A DNA stretch of 64,000 nt from assembly GCA_910573755.1 (NCBI GenBank), contig CAJTBO010000021.1:1-64000 (forward strand), written 5' to 3'. Shown piece by piece: positions 44,331 through 53,018 of this stretch. Below the pieces are notes generated by a model. That model was not told the DNA's origin, did not search any database, and saw nothing but the letters and a program-made list of their open reading frames with translations. Position 1 is the first letter of the stretch; each line of letters starts with the position of its first letter. The DNA is from Lachnospiraceae bacterium. GTDB lineage: Bacteria; Bacillota; Clostridia; Lachnospirales; Lachnospiraceae. The position numbers and the translations under genes were made by a program.

Positions 44331-46025
44331 TTATCCGATCAGCACTTCCTTTCCCCGAAAAGCAAATCCGTATTTCCGAATCTTCTCTTTCGGAATTCCC
44401 TTTGCAATAAGGGCGGCTTCATAATTCTTTTCCTCTATCTGCTTAAGGGCTGCATTCACCGTATCCGAAAGTTCTTTTTCCTCCCCCGGCTCCTGCACTT
44501 TAAATTCCAGAATAAATGCATCGTCTTTCAGATCTCTCGGTTCCAGCATAACATCATAACGGCCAAATCCGCTTTCCCTGTTGGAGGTAAGCACCCATTT
44601 TTTGCGAAGAGTCACCAACAGTCCCAATACAAAACCGTGATAGAATCGTTCCGGCTCCTCTCTGGAAGGATCGCTTCCTGTATCAAAATAGCTGAAGGTC
44701 TCTACAGTAATGCGGTTCATATAGAGATTCATGTTTTTCACGTTTCCGTCCCACAAAGCCCTGATAAATTCATCATAATCATATAGATCCTTCTGGAACC
44801 ACCCGGCTACCATCCGATGGAACATAATTTCCACTTCCAGATTTGTGATTCCCAGCTCATACTGTGGAGTCTCCAAAAACCAATCTTCCTCTGCAAGCTT
44901 CCGACTGCCAAACACTCTCAGATATCCGCCGGCAAGCAGAAGGCTCCAGACTGCAGTCTCATTTTCACTCATCAGGCTGTATACGAACTGCTCATCAATA
45001 GATACGTTCAAATGCTCCCCGGAAAGAAGTCTCTCAAAACTTTGTTTCATATATCGATTTCCTTCTCTGAGCAGCTTACTCACCAGACTGTTGGAACTTG
45101 TGTTGGCCCAGTAAGTTCCAAATTCCCTTTTGTCCAGATAATTGATGATAGACCAGGGATTATAAATATCTGACCGTTTCCCAAAGTTAAAGCCATCATA
45201 CCATTTTTTTACATCTTCTTTCCGGTCAGACAGTCCAAATTCGTCCAATGCCGCAAAAACCTCTCCCTCTGTAAATCCGAAGCTGTCTTCATATTTTTCT
45301 GCAATTGTTGTCACCACTTCAAGATTATTCAGATCCGAAAAAATCGATTCTTTGCCGACCCTCGTGATCCCCGTCATAAGCGCCCGCTCCAAATAAGGAT
45401 TTGTCTTAAATGTAGAATTGAATAAGTTCCGGATAAAGGCCGTAAGCTCATCCCAACAGCCGTTCACATAAGCCTCCTGCATGGGTGTGTCATACTCGTC
45501 CAGCAGGATGATCACTTTTTTCCCATAATAACGGGACAGATATAAAGACATCTGATGAAGCGCCATAAAAGCATGAACATCATCCATTCCTATGGATACC
45601 TCTTTAAAAAATTCAATTTCCCGCTCATCTAAAATGCCTGCCTCCAGCAAGAAGCGTTTTTCCGAATACAGCATAGTCAGGATCTGACAGATCTGTCCGC
45701 GCATAGTAGCATAATCTCCCGCCTTTACATTGGAAAAAGAAAGGCTGATCACCGGCCAGCTTCCCTGAAGTTTCCGAAACTTTTCATTTCCCCAGATTTC
45801 AAGCCCCTCAAACAGATCTCCCCGATCAGCATATTTTGCGGAAAAAAAACATTCTGTCATGCTCATGTTCAGCGTCTTGCCAAAACGTCTGGGACGGGTG
45901 ATCAGGGTAACGTCATCATCTGATTCCCACCATTCCCGGATAAAGCCTGTTTTGTCCACATAAAAATTATTTTTTATCCGCAATTTTTCAAAATCCTGAT
46001 GTCCGATCCCCACTGTTCTCGCCAT
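44331..46025 (-). CDS. AAA-ATPase-like/PDDEXK nuclease family protein (DUF1703-like)
   Basis: 564 residues, ATG with AAAGGAG. The start IGHQDFEKLRIKNNFYVDKTGFIREWW with RPRRFGKTLNMSM (Walker-A-like) defines the AAA_ATPase-like family. Further on: ILLDEYDTPMQEAY (Walker B) and TGITRVGKESIFSDLNN. A C-terminal PD-(D/E)XK nuclease-type domain has RYDVMLEPRDLKDDAFILEFKVQ. These proteins occur in many copies in Lachnospiraceae and Bacteroidetes; their function is unproven, with defence or selfish roles both suggested. No partner gene. Confidence 0.88.
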   Translation of the reverse strand: MARTVGIGHQDFEKLRIKNNFYVDKTGFIREWWESDDDVTLITRPRRFGKTLNMSMTECFFSAKYADRGDLFEGLEIWGNEKFRKLQGSWPVISLSFSNVKAGDYATMRGQICQILTMLYSEKRFLLEAGILDEREIEFFKEVSIGMDDVHAFMALHQMSLYLSRYYGKKVIILLDEYDTPMQEAYVNGCWDELTAFIRNLFNSTFKTNPYLERALMTGITRVGKESIFSDLNNLEVVTTIAEKYEDSFGFTEGEVFAALDEFGLSDRKEDVKKWYDGFNFGKRSDIYNPWSIINYLDKREFGTYWANTSSNSLVSKLLREGNRYMKQSFERLLSGEHLNVSIDEQFVYSLMSENETAVWSLLLAGGYLRVFGSRKLAEEDWFLETPQYELGITNLEVEIMFHRMVAGWFQKDLYDYDEFIRALWDGNVKNMNLYMNRITVETFSYFDTGSDPSREEPERFYHGFVLGLLVTLRKKWVLTSNRESGFGRYDVMLEPRDLKDDAFILEFKVQEPGEEKELSDTVNAALKQIEEKNYEAALIAKGIPKEKIRKYGFAFRGKEVLIG

Positions 46026-46102
46026 AAGTTTCTCCTTTCACTATATCCATATTATAATCGTAAAAGGCTAAAAGCACAATAATAAACACTGTCCCAAGAC
46101 CT

Positions 46103-46261
46103 ATGAACATTCTTCCCGGCATGCAGATTGCGGAATCGGAGGCACGTATTGCGAAAGAGGATTCTCAACTCATGGCAGATAAAACCGCTTTAGCTGAAAA
46201 AGATTCCGAATCTACACCTGTTGGAAACATACGCGGAAAGCACATAATAACAGCAGGCTGA
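46103..46261 (+). pseudogene. Short remnant, possibly an Rpn-type C-terminal tail
   Basis: A 52-codon frame (MNILPGMQIAESEARIAKED, then MADKTALAEKD and a stop) in the 310-bp gap between the AAA-ATPase and spoVAC. The Ala/Glu/Lys-rich pattern recalls the coiled tails of Rpn proteins, one fragment of which is at 99-569. No ribosome site. Probably a relic; the rest of the gap shows nothing. Confidence 0.35.
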
Positions 46262-46334
46262 CGAATCCCTAAACTCCGGCAGCCTGCCCGCAAAATCTCT
46301 TCCCATACCTATTCCCATGTTGATTTTTGTTTAC

Positions 46335-46793
46335 CTAAAATACCCCGAAACACTTCCCGATCCAATAAACCACTCCCAGCACCCAGCTCGTAAAGATCCC
46401 GTACAGTATCACCGGCCCGGCGATCGTAAAGATCTTGCACCCGATCCCGTAAACCTGTCCCTCCTTCTGGTACTCAATCGCCGCGGAGGAAACCGAGTTG
46501 GCAAACCCGGTGATCGGCACCAGAGCTCCCGCACCGCCGAACTTCACCAGTTTCTGATACAGATTAAGTCCCGTAAGGACCGCGCTGGCGAGCACCAGCA
46601 GCATCGCGCACCAGCTGCCCGCCGTATCCTGATCGAGCCCGTACTTCTGCTGCGCCAGATTCAAAATCGCCTGTCCGATCATGCAGATGATCCCGCCTAC
46701 GAGAAAAGCCTTTACCATCTGTAGCGGCAGATTGTTTTTCGGTGTGACCTCCTTCACATATTCCGCATATTCCTGTTTTTTCTGTTCATCCAT
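46335..46793 (-). CDS. spoVAC: Stage V sporulation protein AC
   Basis: 152 residues from the ATG at 46793, with GGAGGGA. KKQEYAEYVKEVTPKNNLPLQMVKAFLVGG at the start, then GAGALVPITGFANSVSSAAIEYQKEG, both SpoVAC signatures; about four membrane spans. Known as a mechanosensitive-type channel component in dipicolinate release. It follows spoVAB after a 262-bp gap that holds a tandem repeat. Confidence 0.92.
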   Translation of the reverse strand: MDEQKKQEYAEYVKEVTPKNNLPLQMVKAFLVGGIICMIGQAILNLAQQKYGLDQDTAGSWCAMLLVLASAVLTGLNLYQKLVKFGGAGALVPITGFANSVSSAAIEYQKEGQVYGIGCKIFTIAGPVILYGIFTSWVLGVVYWIGKCFGVF

Positions 46794-46842
46794 TTCTCTG
46801 TCCCTCCGCAACTTAATCCTGTAATTTGAGTTCCGCATTATG

Positions 46843-46945
46843 ATGCCGGTAGCCTTTTTCCCTTTTCATTCCGGAAGCCTTTATTCCCTTTTCACTCCGA
46901 AAGCCTCTTTCCCCTTTTCATGCCGGAAGCCTTTTGGCACCTTCG
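46843..46945. repeat. 25- to 26-bp tandem repeat between spoVAB and spoVAC
   Basis: Four units starting ATGCCGG, ATTCCGG, ACTCCGA and ATGCCGG, each followed by (T/A)AGCCT and a T/C-rich end (CCCTTTTC in three of them). Units at 46843, 46868, 46894 and 46920. It separates spoVAC from the upstream spoVA genes; no open frame is plausible. Confidence 0.75.
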
Positions 46946-47054
46946 ATGCCGGACCGCTCCGCACTTTGTACCCATGCGCTCCGCCGCCACGCATCCGCTG
47001 AAAGGTTTCCTAAACCCCCGATTTTTCTCCCGCTTACTCTCTCCCGCCCGTTTT

Positions 47055-47570
47055 TCATCCCTGATAAATACCGCCCTGCCAGAAATAATACAGACTCCCC
47101 AGCAGCTTGCCGGCCGCCACCGCCAGCACCGCGATCCCCAGACCGTGCCGGTAGGAAGCCCTTCTGGCAAAAATCGGAATACTGTTCAGCATTTCCGCGA
47201 TCGCCAGCGCAAGGCAGCCCACAAACATCCCGATAAACAGTCCCGCCGCCCCGAGAAATATCTCTCCGCCGGCATCCATCGCCGCCAGAAGAAAAGAGCT
47301 CCAGGCCGCCCCCCGGACAGCCAGCCTCTCCCGCAGCCAGCCGCCTGTATTTCCCAGCGCCGGGATCGCGCTGAACAGCGTACCGATAATGGCGCCGCTC
47401 ATAATGCAGCTCTCATATAAAAATATTTTCTTTGCCGTATGGGTCGCTCCCACGAACCGGGGAGTCATCCCCACCGCGATCAGCACCGTAAATACCCCCG
47501 CCGAGACCAAAAGCCCTGCCGAGACACCGTAAACTGCCAGTAATATCACAAAACCGCTACTTTGTATCAA
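47055..47570 (-). CDS. spoVAB: Stage V sporulation protein AB
   Basis: 171 residues from a TTG at 47570, supported by GGGAGGGACTGGAAG just upstream; it overlaps spoVAA by 14 bp. Membrane protein with about four to five spans: LLAVYGVSAGLLVSAGVFTVLIAVGM, the conserved PRFVGATHTAKKIFLYE, GNTGGWLRE and LGIAVLAVAAGKLLGS. Part of the SpoVA dipicolinate transport set. Confidence 0.88.
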   Translation of the reverse strand: MIQSSGFVILLAVYGVSAGLLVSAGVFTVLIAVGMTPRFVGATHTAKKIFLYESCIMSGAIIGTLFSAIPALGNTGGWLRERLAVRGAAWSSFLLAAMDAGGEIFLGAAGLFIGMFVGCLALAIAEMLNSIPIFARRASYRHGLGIAVLAVAAGKLLGSLYYFWQGGIYQG

Positions 47571-48186
47571 CTTCCAGTCCCTCCCTGTCCGCGTTCTTGA
47601 TCAGAGCCTTTTCCACATCCTCCTCATAGCTCGCCATCTCCACTTCAATGGGTGTCGGATCTTTTGTGATCCTCCTGCCACCGATATGATTGAAAAACAG
47701 GATGATCCCCGCCGCAAGCCCGATACTGTAACTCACCTCCAGCACGGTAAACCCGCTGGACTCCTTCCCTGTCACAAGCTCATAATATTTCCCGAAAACA
47801 TCCACGATCCCGATATCATTATGAAACGCCATGATCGTAAAGGATGCCCCGAAAAAACACACCAGAGCGACGATCAGAATCTTAAGGACTTCCACCGCGC
47901 CCTTCTTTTTCTCCACATAAACCCGCTCCACGATCATATCCGGCTCGCCGATACTCTCCACTTCCACTCCGGAAGCCGCCTCTTTGATCATTCTGACCAC
48001 CTCTGTCATACTGATAAAGAACCGTTTTTTGCCCTTCTCATGAAAAGTATGCAGCTTCACCGCCTTCACTTTGGCAAGAACCGCCTTATCCTCACAATAC
48101 AGGCTGGCGATATCCTTCAAAAAAACATCGTCCGTCTGCATCTGCGTATTTCGTTCCGCCTTGATATAAACCGTCGTCTGTGCCAT
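47557..48186 (-). CDS. spoVAA: Stage V sporulation protein AA
   Basis: 209 residues from the ATG at 48186 (AAGGAG). Starts MAQTTVYIKAERNTQMQTDD; a soluble N-terminal region with YCEDKAVLAKVKAVKLHTF and ISMTEVVRMIKEAA; two membrane spans in the second half (VLKILIVALVCFFGASFTIMAFHNDIGIVDVF and VLEVSYSIGLAAGIILFFNHIGG). First spoVA gene; it follows sigF by about 120 bp with a candidate forespore promoter between. Confidence 0.9.
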   Translation of the reverse strand: MAQTTVYIKAERNTQMQTDDVFLKDIASLYCEDKAVLAKVKAVKLHTFHEKGKKRFFISMTEVVRMIKEAASGVEVESIGEPDMIVERVYVEKKKGAVEVLKILIVALVCFFGASFTIMAFHNDIGIVDVFGKYYELVTGKESSGFTVLEVSYSIGLAAGIILFFNHIGGRRITKDPTPIEVEMASYEEDVEKALIKNADREGLEVDTK

Positions 48187-48208
48187 ATCCAAACTCCTTT
48201 TTCCCGCT

Positions 48209-48238
48209 TAGTATGCACAGCAGATATCCGTTTTATGC
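48209..48238 (-). promoter_or_regulatory. Possible sigma-F/sigma-G promoter of spoVAA
   Basis: On the minus strand, GCATA (-35, 48234-48238), 15 bp, then GTGCATACTA (-10, 48209-48218). This is close to the forespore consensus GYATA-15-GGnnAnAnT. Its position 23 bp before the start of spoVAA fits forespore expression. Confidence 0.45.
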
Positions 48239-48306
48239 GGACTGTCCTGTCAGTTTATAACTCATTTCCACAATATTTTCCGTAATATTTTCCACAGCCA
48301 GTATAT

Positions 48307-49026
48307 TCACAGCAGCGCCTTATCCCGCAGCCTTCTCAAAATCCTTTTCTCCAGCCTGCTCACCTGCACCTGGCTGATCCCGAGCCTTCCCGCCACCTCC
48401 GTCTGCGTTTTTCCCTGAAAATAGCGCAGCCGGATCAATTCTCTCTCCTCTCCTTCCAGTTCCGAAAGAAGCTGCTTCAGCAGCATATGGTTTAACAGCT
48501 TTTCCCGCTCGTTATTTTTGCCGGCGATCTGGTCCACCAGATAGATCTCGTTGCCGTCGCTCTGATAGACGGATTTATAAATAGACTCCACCTCCGCCCC
48601 GGCATCCATCGCCATCACCACCTCTTCTGTTGACAGTCCCGTCACCTTTGCGATCTCCTCCAGCGTCGGTTCTCTTCCGTGTTCATGCTGAAACTGTTCT
48701 CTTGCCCGGGTAATCTTCCAGCCGTTTTCCTTTAAACTCCTGCTCACCTTCACCATCCCGTCGTCCCGCAGGAATCGTTTGATCTCGCCGGAGATCATCG
48801 GCACGGCATAGGTGGAAAACTTCACATCAAACGCAAGGTCAAACTTATCTACAGCCTTCATCAGCCCGATACAGCCGATCTGGAACAGGTCCTCCGCATC
48901 CACTCCCCTGTTCAAAAAGCGTTTTACAATATGATGCACCAGCCCCAGATTTTTCTCAATCAGTACTTCTCTTGCCTGTTTATCTCCTGCATGGGATTTT
49001 TCGATCAGCACTGACATCTCTTCCAT
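48307..49026 (-). CDS. sigF: RNA polymerase sigma-F factor
   Basis: 239 residues from the ATG at 49026 (GGAGGA about 13 nt upstream). Sigma-70 regions are in the order expected for SigF: AREVLIEKNLGLVHHIVKRFLNRG, DAEDLFQIGCIGLMKAVDKFDLAFDVKFSTYAVPMISGEIKRFLRDDG (region 2), PTLEEIAKVTGLSTEEVVMAM (region 3) and GKTQTEVAGRLGISQVQVSRLEKRILRRLR (region 4). It directs the first forespore programme. Cotranscribed with spoIIAA and spoIIAB, as in other spore formers. Confidence 0.94.
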   Translation of the reverse strand: MEEMSVLIEKSHAGDKQAREVLIEKNLGLVHHIVKRFLNRGVDAEDLFQIGCIGLMKAVDKFDLAFDVKFSTYAVPMISGEIKRFLRDDGMVKVSRSLKENGWKITRAREQFQHEHGREPTLEEIAKVTGLSTEEVVMAMDAGAEVESIYKSVYQSDGNEIYLVDQIAGKNNEREKLLNHMLLKQLLSELEGEERELIRLRYFQGKTQTEVAGRLGISQVQVSRLEKRILRRLRDKALL

Positions 49027-49028
49027 AG

Positions 49029-49550
49029 CTACTCGAGTTCCTCCAGCCACGGTATACTGCCCAGCTTTTTCTCCATTATGACCTTGCACCCTCTCCCCGG
49101 CGCCGAGAGCACCTGCAGATCATCCATAAAGGCTTCCATAAAAGCAAATCCCATGCCGGAACGTTCATACTCCGGTTTTGTCGTGTACAGCGGCTCAAGC
49201 GCCTGCTCCACATTGTCAATCCCCTTTCCGTCGTCCTCTATTTCCACAAACAGTACATCCCCCTCAATCCTGCAGTACATCCGCACTTTTCCGCTGCTGA
49301 TCTCTCTCGGACACTGCATCCGTCCGGGTATGTATCCCTGCACATTGCCATAGCCATGTATGACAGCGTTCGTCACCGCTTCCGATACCGCGGTCTTCAC
49401 ATCCGCCATCTCCTCCAGCGTAGGGTTCAGGGGAGTGATAAACGCCGACACAGCCATCCTCGCAAACCCTTCATTACAGGAAATGGCGTCAAACTCCATC
49501 CGCAGTTCATTGTCATATCCTTTCCTGATCTTTTTTTCTTCCTGTTTCAT
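49029..49550 (-). CDS. spoIIAB: Anti-sigma F factor and protein kinase SpoIIAB
   Basis: 173 residues, ATG with GGGGGAG. GHKL-type kinase: NELRMEFDAISCNEGFARMAVSAFI, TAVSEAVTNAVIHGYGN (N box), IEIEDDGKGI-type segment (VEIEDDGKGIDNVEQALEP), ERSGMGFAFMEAFMDDLQV (G box). It is longer than the usual about 146 residues because of an insertion near PGRMQCPREISSGKVRMY and a longer tail. It holds sigma-F inactive and phosphorylates SpoIIAA. Confidence 0.93.
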   Translation of the reverse strand: MKQEEKKIRKGYDNELRMEFDAISCNEGFARMAVSAFITPLNPTLEEMADVKTAVSEAVTNAVIHGYGNVQGYIPGRMQCPREISSGKVRMYCRIEGDVLFVEIEDDGKGIDNVEQALEPLYTTKPEYERSGMGFAFMEAFMDDLQVLSAPGRGCKVIMEKKLGSIPWLEELE

Positions 49551-49564
49551 CTGTATCTCCCCCT

Positions 49565-49873
49565 TTATTCCATAATTTCCATGATCTTTGACAATCCTGA
49601 TATATACAGGATCCTCCGAATCTGCCTGTCCGCATGAATGGCAAAAACCTTTCCGCCCAGACAGGCTATTTTCTTGTACCTGCCCATAATGATCCCGATG
49701 CCCGAGCTGTCCATAAACTTCGTGTCTTCAAAATCAAATACGATTCCCCGAATGGAATCCTGCATCAGAAAAGAATCCGCCCTCCTGCTGATGGCGCCTG
49801 ACTGATGATGATCGATCTCAGCCGGCATTTTTACCATCAGATAATTGTCGATCACCTGAAAATCCGCCTCCAT
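49565..49873 (-). CDS. spoIIAA: Anti-anti-sigma factor SpoIIAA
   Basis: 102 residues; AAAGGGG before the ATG. STAS fold with the phosphorylatable serine motif FEDTKFMDSSGIGIIMGRYK and HADRQIRRILYISGLSKIM. It releases sigma-F by binding SpoIIAB. First gene of the spoIIA operon; two 37-bp repeats and a TATAAT-like box stand directly upstream. Confidence 0.95.
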   Translation of the reverse strand: MEADFQVIDNYLMVKMPAEIDHHQSGAISRRADSFLMQDSIRGIVFDFEDTKFMDSSGIGIIMGRYKKIACLGGKVFAIHADRQIRRILYISGLSKIMEIME

Positions 49874-49908
49874 AATAAAATTCCCCTTTCTGTTATATAT
49901 ATTATATG

Positions 49909-49982
49909 ATGCTAACCAACGTCCTCCCGCTTCGCGGGTGTCCTTATGCTAACCAACGTCCTCCCGCTTCGCGGGTGGACTT
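49909..49982. repeat. 37-bp direct repeat upstream of the spoIIA operon
   Basis: Two tandem units (49909-49945 and 49946-49982) differ by two bases; each contains CTAACCAACGTCCTC and the hairpin CCCGC-TTC-GCGGG. They abut the likely spoIIA promoter (TATAAT on the minus strand near 49900). Confidence 0.8.
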
Positions 49983-49989
49983 ATACTAA

Positions 49990-50022
49990 AAAAGAGAATA
50001 CCCCCTTCAGGTATTCTCTTTT
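49990..50022. terminator. Bidirectional terminator between the TPR gene and spoIIA
   Basis: 13-bp perfect stem AAAAGAGAATACC with GGTATTCTCTTTT around a 7-nt loop, 30 bp past the stop of the TPR gene at 50052. Confidence 0.85.
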
Positions 50023-50051
50023 GTATGCTGTATTTTATTTACTTTTCATTG

Positions 50052-51479
50052 TCACTGCGCGCTGTTTATCTCTTCCAGATAGCTTTCACTGCGCCTTGCC
50101 CTTTCCGTGCCCGGGAAGTTATCGATCACATGCTGATAATAAACCGCCGCATTCTCAAAATCCCCGCTTCTGTAATAGGCATTGGCAAGATTATAGACCA
50201 CATCAATATTCTCCGAATCATAGATAAAGGCTTTCTCCAGATTCTGGACGGCGTCGGTATACACCTCCTGCCTGTACGCCGCCATCCCGTCGTCATAGTA
50301 GGTTTTGGCAACGCTCGGCCCTACCGCTGTCAAAAGGCTTTTATAAACCGCCTGAAAGGCCTCTGAGGTTTCCGTCAGCACAACCTCGTTCTGAATACTC
50401 TCCAGATACGCCGCGATCTGCTCCACATCTCCCGGATTCTCCAGATAGTCATTCACCGCTTTCAGCATATTATCCATGATCTGGATCGTACCGTCCGTTC
50501 CTACATAGGCTTCCATCTCTGTGTGCAGATCATTGTTTTCCCTCTGCAGCGTCTCCAGCTTCTGCTGCAGGTCATTGGTCGTGGCAGACTCTGCCGCCAG
50601 CTGCTCGCTGACCGTCTTTAACTGCCCGCTGACATTATCCCTGACGCTCTGAATCCTGGCAGGCAGAATCAGAAACACCGTCATCGCCACACCGATCGCC
50701 AGTCCGATCAGCAGATACAGAATTGCGGAAAAACTGACGCCCTTCGGCTCTTTTACATCCAGCGGCTGAATGATCATTTCATTGCCGCTCCGGTAACGCA
50801 TCACTTCCTCCTGCGTCTCTTTCTTTTTCTTCCGGGTGCTCCTTCGGTCTTCCGACTCCTCGGGATGGAGCATCATGTTTACTTCTTTCAGATACCGCTT
50901 TGTCGTGGTATTTCCGGAATCGATCTGCTCACAGCGCTGCAGCTCCCTCTCCGCCCTCTGCCAGTCCTCCGCATCAATGTATAAAAGCGCAAGAAGCTGA
51001 TGCGCCCTGATATACTTCGGGTTCAGGGACAGTACCTTCTTCAACTGAATAATCGCCAGATCCTTCGATTCCTGATGGCAGTATAAAAGCGCCTGATTAT
51101 ATTTTTTAATTGTCTTATTGATCGTATCAAGCCTGGTGGGATTACTCTGCACCATATTGATATAATCATCTGCAATATTCTTCTTCGGACGCAGATTCTT
51201 GCTGATCACCCACTCGCTGAGCGCCGCAACCACTTCTCCGGTCTCAAAATAGACAAGCCCCAGCAGATTTCTCGCCTCTACATTATTTTTATCAAACTTC
51301 AGACACTGCCGCAGGCTCTGGATCGCGCCTGTCAGATCCCGGACACCTGCCTTCTCCAATCCTTCATTATAGAAATTGTTGGATATCTTTAACACCTTTT
51401 TATATATGAAAACATCCGCACCGCAGCTCGTACAGAAGTTATGTTCCGACAGGGTGCAGCCGCAATTATAACATATCAT
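50052..51479 (-). CDS. Zinc-ribbon TPR membrane protein
   Basis: 475 residues, ATG with GGAG. N-terminal zinc ribbon MICYNCGCTLSEHNFCTSCGAD (two Cys-x-x-Cys pairs), then TPR-like repeats (about 40-215; KYIRAHQLLALLYIDAEDWQRAERELQRCEQ), a charged linker, one membrane span (SAILYLLIGLAIGVAMTVFLIL), a coiled coil (about 285-335), and a second external TPR set (YYDDGMAAYRQEVYTDAVQNLEKAFIYDSENIDVVYNLANAYYRSGDF). Likely a scaffolding protein at the membrane; no function is known to me. Followed upstream by a small acidic gene and folC. Confidence 0.82.
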   Translation of the reverse strand: MICYNCGCTLSEHNFCTSCGADVFIYKKVLKISNNFYNEGLEKAGVRDLTGAIQSLRQCLKFDKNNVEARNLLGLVYFETGEVVAALSEWVISKNLRPKKNIADDYINMVQSNPTRLDTINKTIKKYNQALLYCHQESKDLAIIQLKKVLSLNPKYIRAHQLLALLYIDAEDWQRAERELQRCEQIDSGNTTTKRYLKEVNMMLHPEESEDRRSTRKKKKETQEEVMRYRSGNEMIIQPLDVKEPKGVSFSAILYLLIGLAIGVAMTVFLILPARIQSVRDNVSGQLKTVSEQLAAESATTNDLQQKLETLQRENNDLHTEMEAYVGTDGTIQIMDNMLKAVNDYLENPGDVEQIAAYLESIQNEVVLTETSEAFQAVYKSLLTAVGPSVAKTYYDDGMAAYRQEVYTDAVQNLEKAFIYDSENIDVVYNLANAYYRSGDFENAAVYYQHVIDNFPGTERARRSESYLEEINSAQ

Positions 51480-51494
51480 CCAATAAACTCCTGT

Positions 51495-51653
51495 TTACTC
51501 TTCCTCTTCGACTTCCAGACTTTTCGCTTCCTTTACGACTTTCACCACCAGATCAGCCATATCCGTCATATCCTGATTATAAATTGCATCCTCCGCGTCC
51601 TCCACTTCCAGACTGGGATGAAATTTCTTGATCTCTTCTTCAAAATTGATCAT
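51495..51653 (-). CDS. Small acidic protein
   Basis: 52 residues; ATG with GAGGAAG 5 nt upstream. MINFEEEIKKFHPSLEVEDA, then DMTDMADLVVKVVKEAKSLE and an acidic end (EVEEEE). Mostly helical and strongly acidic. It sits between folC and the TPR gene on the same strand (16-bp gap to the TPR gene), which supports it as a real cotranscribed gene. Function unknown. Confidence 0.6.
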   Translation of the reverse strand: MINFEEEIKKFHPSLEVEDAEDAIYNQDMTDMADLVVKVVKEAKSLEVEEEE

Positions 51654-51731
51654 ATCTTCCTCGTTTCTTCACTGCTTTTACACAGGACAGAATTTCCAGT
51701 ACAATGCAGGCCCTGTTTCTTTTCCCGAAAA

Positions 51732-53018
51732 TCATACCGCACCCGTTCTGATGCCTGCCGTTATCTGGCCTGCCAGATACAAAGAGCCTGTTATATAAAC
51801 TTTCTCGCCCGCCCTTTTTTTATGCAGGCAATAGCGGAAAGCTTCTTTCAAATCCTCAATAACAACTACATCCTTCTCCCCGAACAGTGCTGCCAGCTCC
51901 TGCGGCTTCGCCGCCCGGCTGCTCTCTATCCCGGTGACCACAATCTCCTGAAATACACCGGCGTTTGTTATTTCCTTCACCATTTCCCCGCAGGCTTTTT
52001 CCGCCAGGGAGGAATACAGCAATATCCTGCCGCCTCCCCCGCCGTCCGCCTGCACGCTTTTTAAAAACGCCGCTATCCCGTCCGGGTTATGGGCGCCGTC
52101 CAGATAGACCTCCGGCAGGATTTCTTCCATACGGGCTTCCCAACGGGCTTTTTCCAGCCCGCGCTGCAGCTCCTCTTCACTGACCGCCGCCGTTTTCCGC
52201 TCTCCCAGCACCGCCAGCGCCCTGATACAAAGCGCCGCATTTTCCGTCTGATAGAGCGCCTTCGTAGAAAGATGAAATGCACTATACTTATAATACCCAG
52301 AGTAATAAGAAAAATCAATGCCTTTCTCATCACAATTTTTTAAGTTTATTTCTTCCGGTTTTACCGAAAAAGCCTTAGAATCCGCCTTTTTCACACTTTT
52401 TTCTATCACGCCGGATATGATTTTATTCTTCGCAAAATAGACGACAGGTATTCCTTTTTTGACAATTCCCGCTTTTTCCGCCGCAATCTCCTCCAAAGTC
52501 TCCCCCAAATGCTCCGTATGGTCCAATCCGATCTCTGTAATAATACTGATGCAGGGAGAGGGAAAAGAGTTTGTGGCATCCAGTCTGCCGCCCATTCCTG
52601 TCTCTAAAATGATAAAATCCGGCTGCTCTTCTTCAAAATAGAGCATCGCCATAAAATACAGGTATTCAAAATAGCTGGGGTGGTAATGTTCGCCGCAGCT
52701 TTTTTTTACCTGTGTAAAAATCCTTACGAAATCCGCCTCCGGGATCAGTTCCCCGTTCACCCGGATCCTCTCCCGGATATCCACAAGATGAGGCGATATG
52801 AACATCCCCGTCCTGTACCCCGCCTCCCTCAGTACGGACTGCAGATAGGCACAGACGGAGCCCTTTCCGTTCGTGCCTGCCACATGGATCACTTTGCTGC
52901 CTGTACAGGGACACGAAAGCTTTCTGTAAAAAGCCTTCGTGTCCTCCATTGTATTTTTTTTCACAAACTTCGGAATATGGTCTATATATTCCTGCGCTTC
53001 CCGAAAAGCCTGCATCAT
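51732..53018 (-). CDS. folC: Folylpolyglutamate synthase/dihydrofolate synthase
   Basis: 428 residues; start overlaps the valS stop by 4 bp (ATGA). Mur-ligase fold: [48 protein letters not shown] (P loop), [49 protein letters not shown] and [13 protein letters not shown]. It adds glutamate to (dihydro)folate or dihydropteroate. The gene order valS-folC is common in Firmicutes. Confidence 0.93.
   Translation of the reverse strand: MMQAFREAQEYIDHIPKFVKKNTMEDTKAFYRKLSCPCTGSKVIHVAGTNGKGSVCAYLQSVLREAGYRTGMFISPHLVDIRERIRVNGELIPEADFVRIFTQVKKSCGEHYHPSYFEYLYFMAMLYFEEEQPDFIILETGMGGRLDATNSFPSPCISIITEIGLDHTEHLGETLEEIAAEKAGIVKKGIPVVYFAKNKIISGVIEKSVKKADSKAFSVKPEEINLKNCDEKGIDFSYYSGYYKYSAFHLSTKALYQTENAALCIRALAVLGERKTAAVSEEELQRGLEKARWEARMEEILPEVYLDGAHNPDGIAAFLKSVQADGGGGGRILLYSSLAEKACGEMVKEITNAGVFQEIVVTGIESSRAAKPQELAALFGEKDVVVIEDLKEAFRYCLHKKRAGEKVYITGSLYLAGQITAGIRTGAV

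Noticed and set aside
46892-47170. 92-residue minus-strand frame between spoVAB and spoVAC
   Set aside because: It overlaps the end of spoVAB in another frame and runs through the tandem repeat; basic, low-complexity translation.
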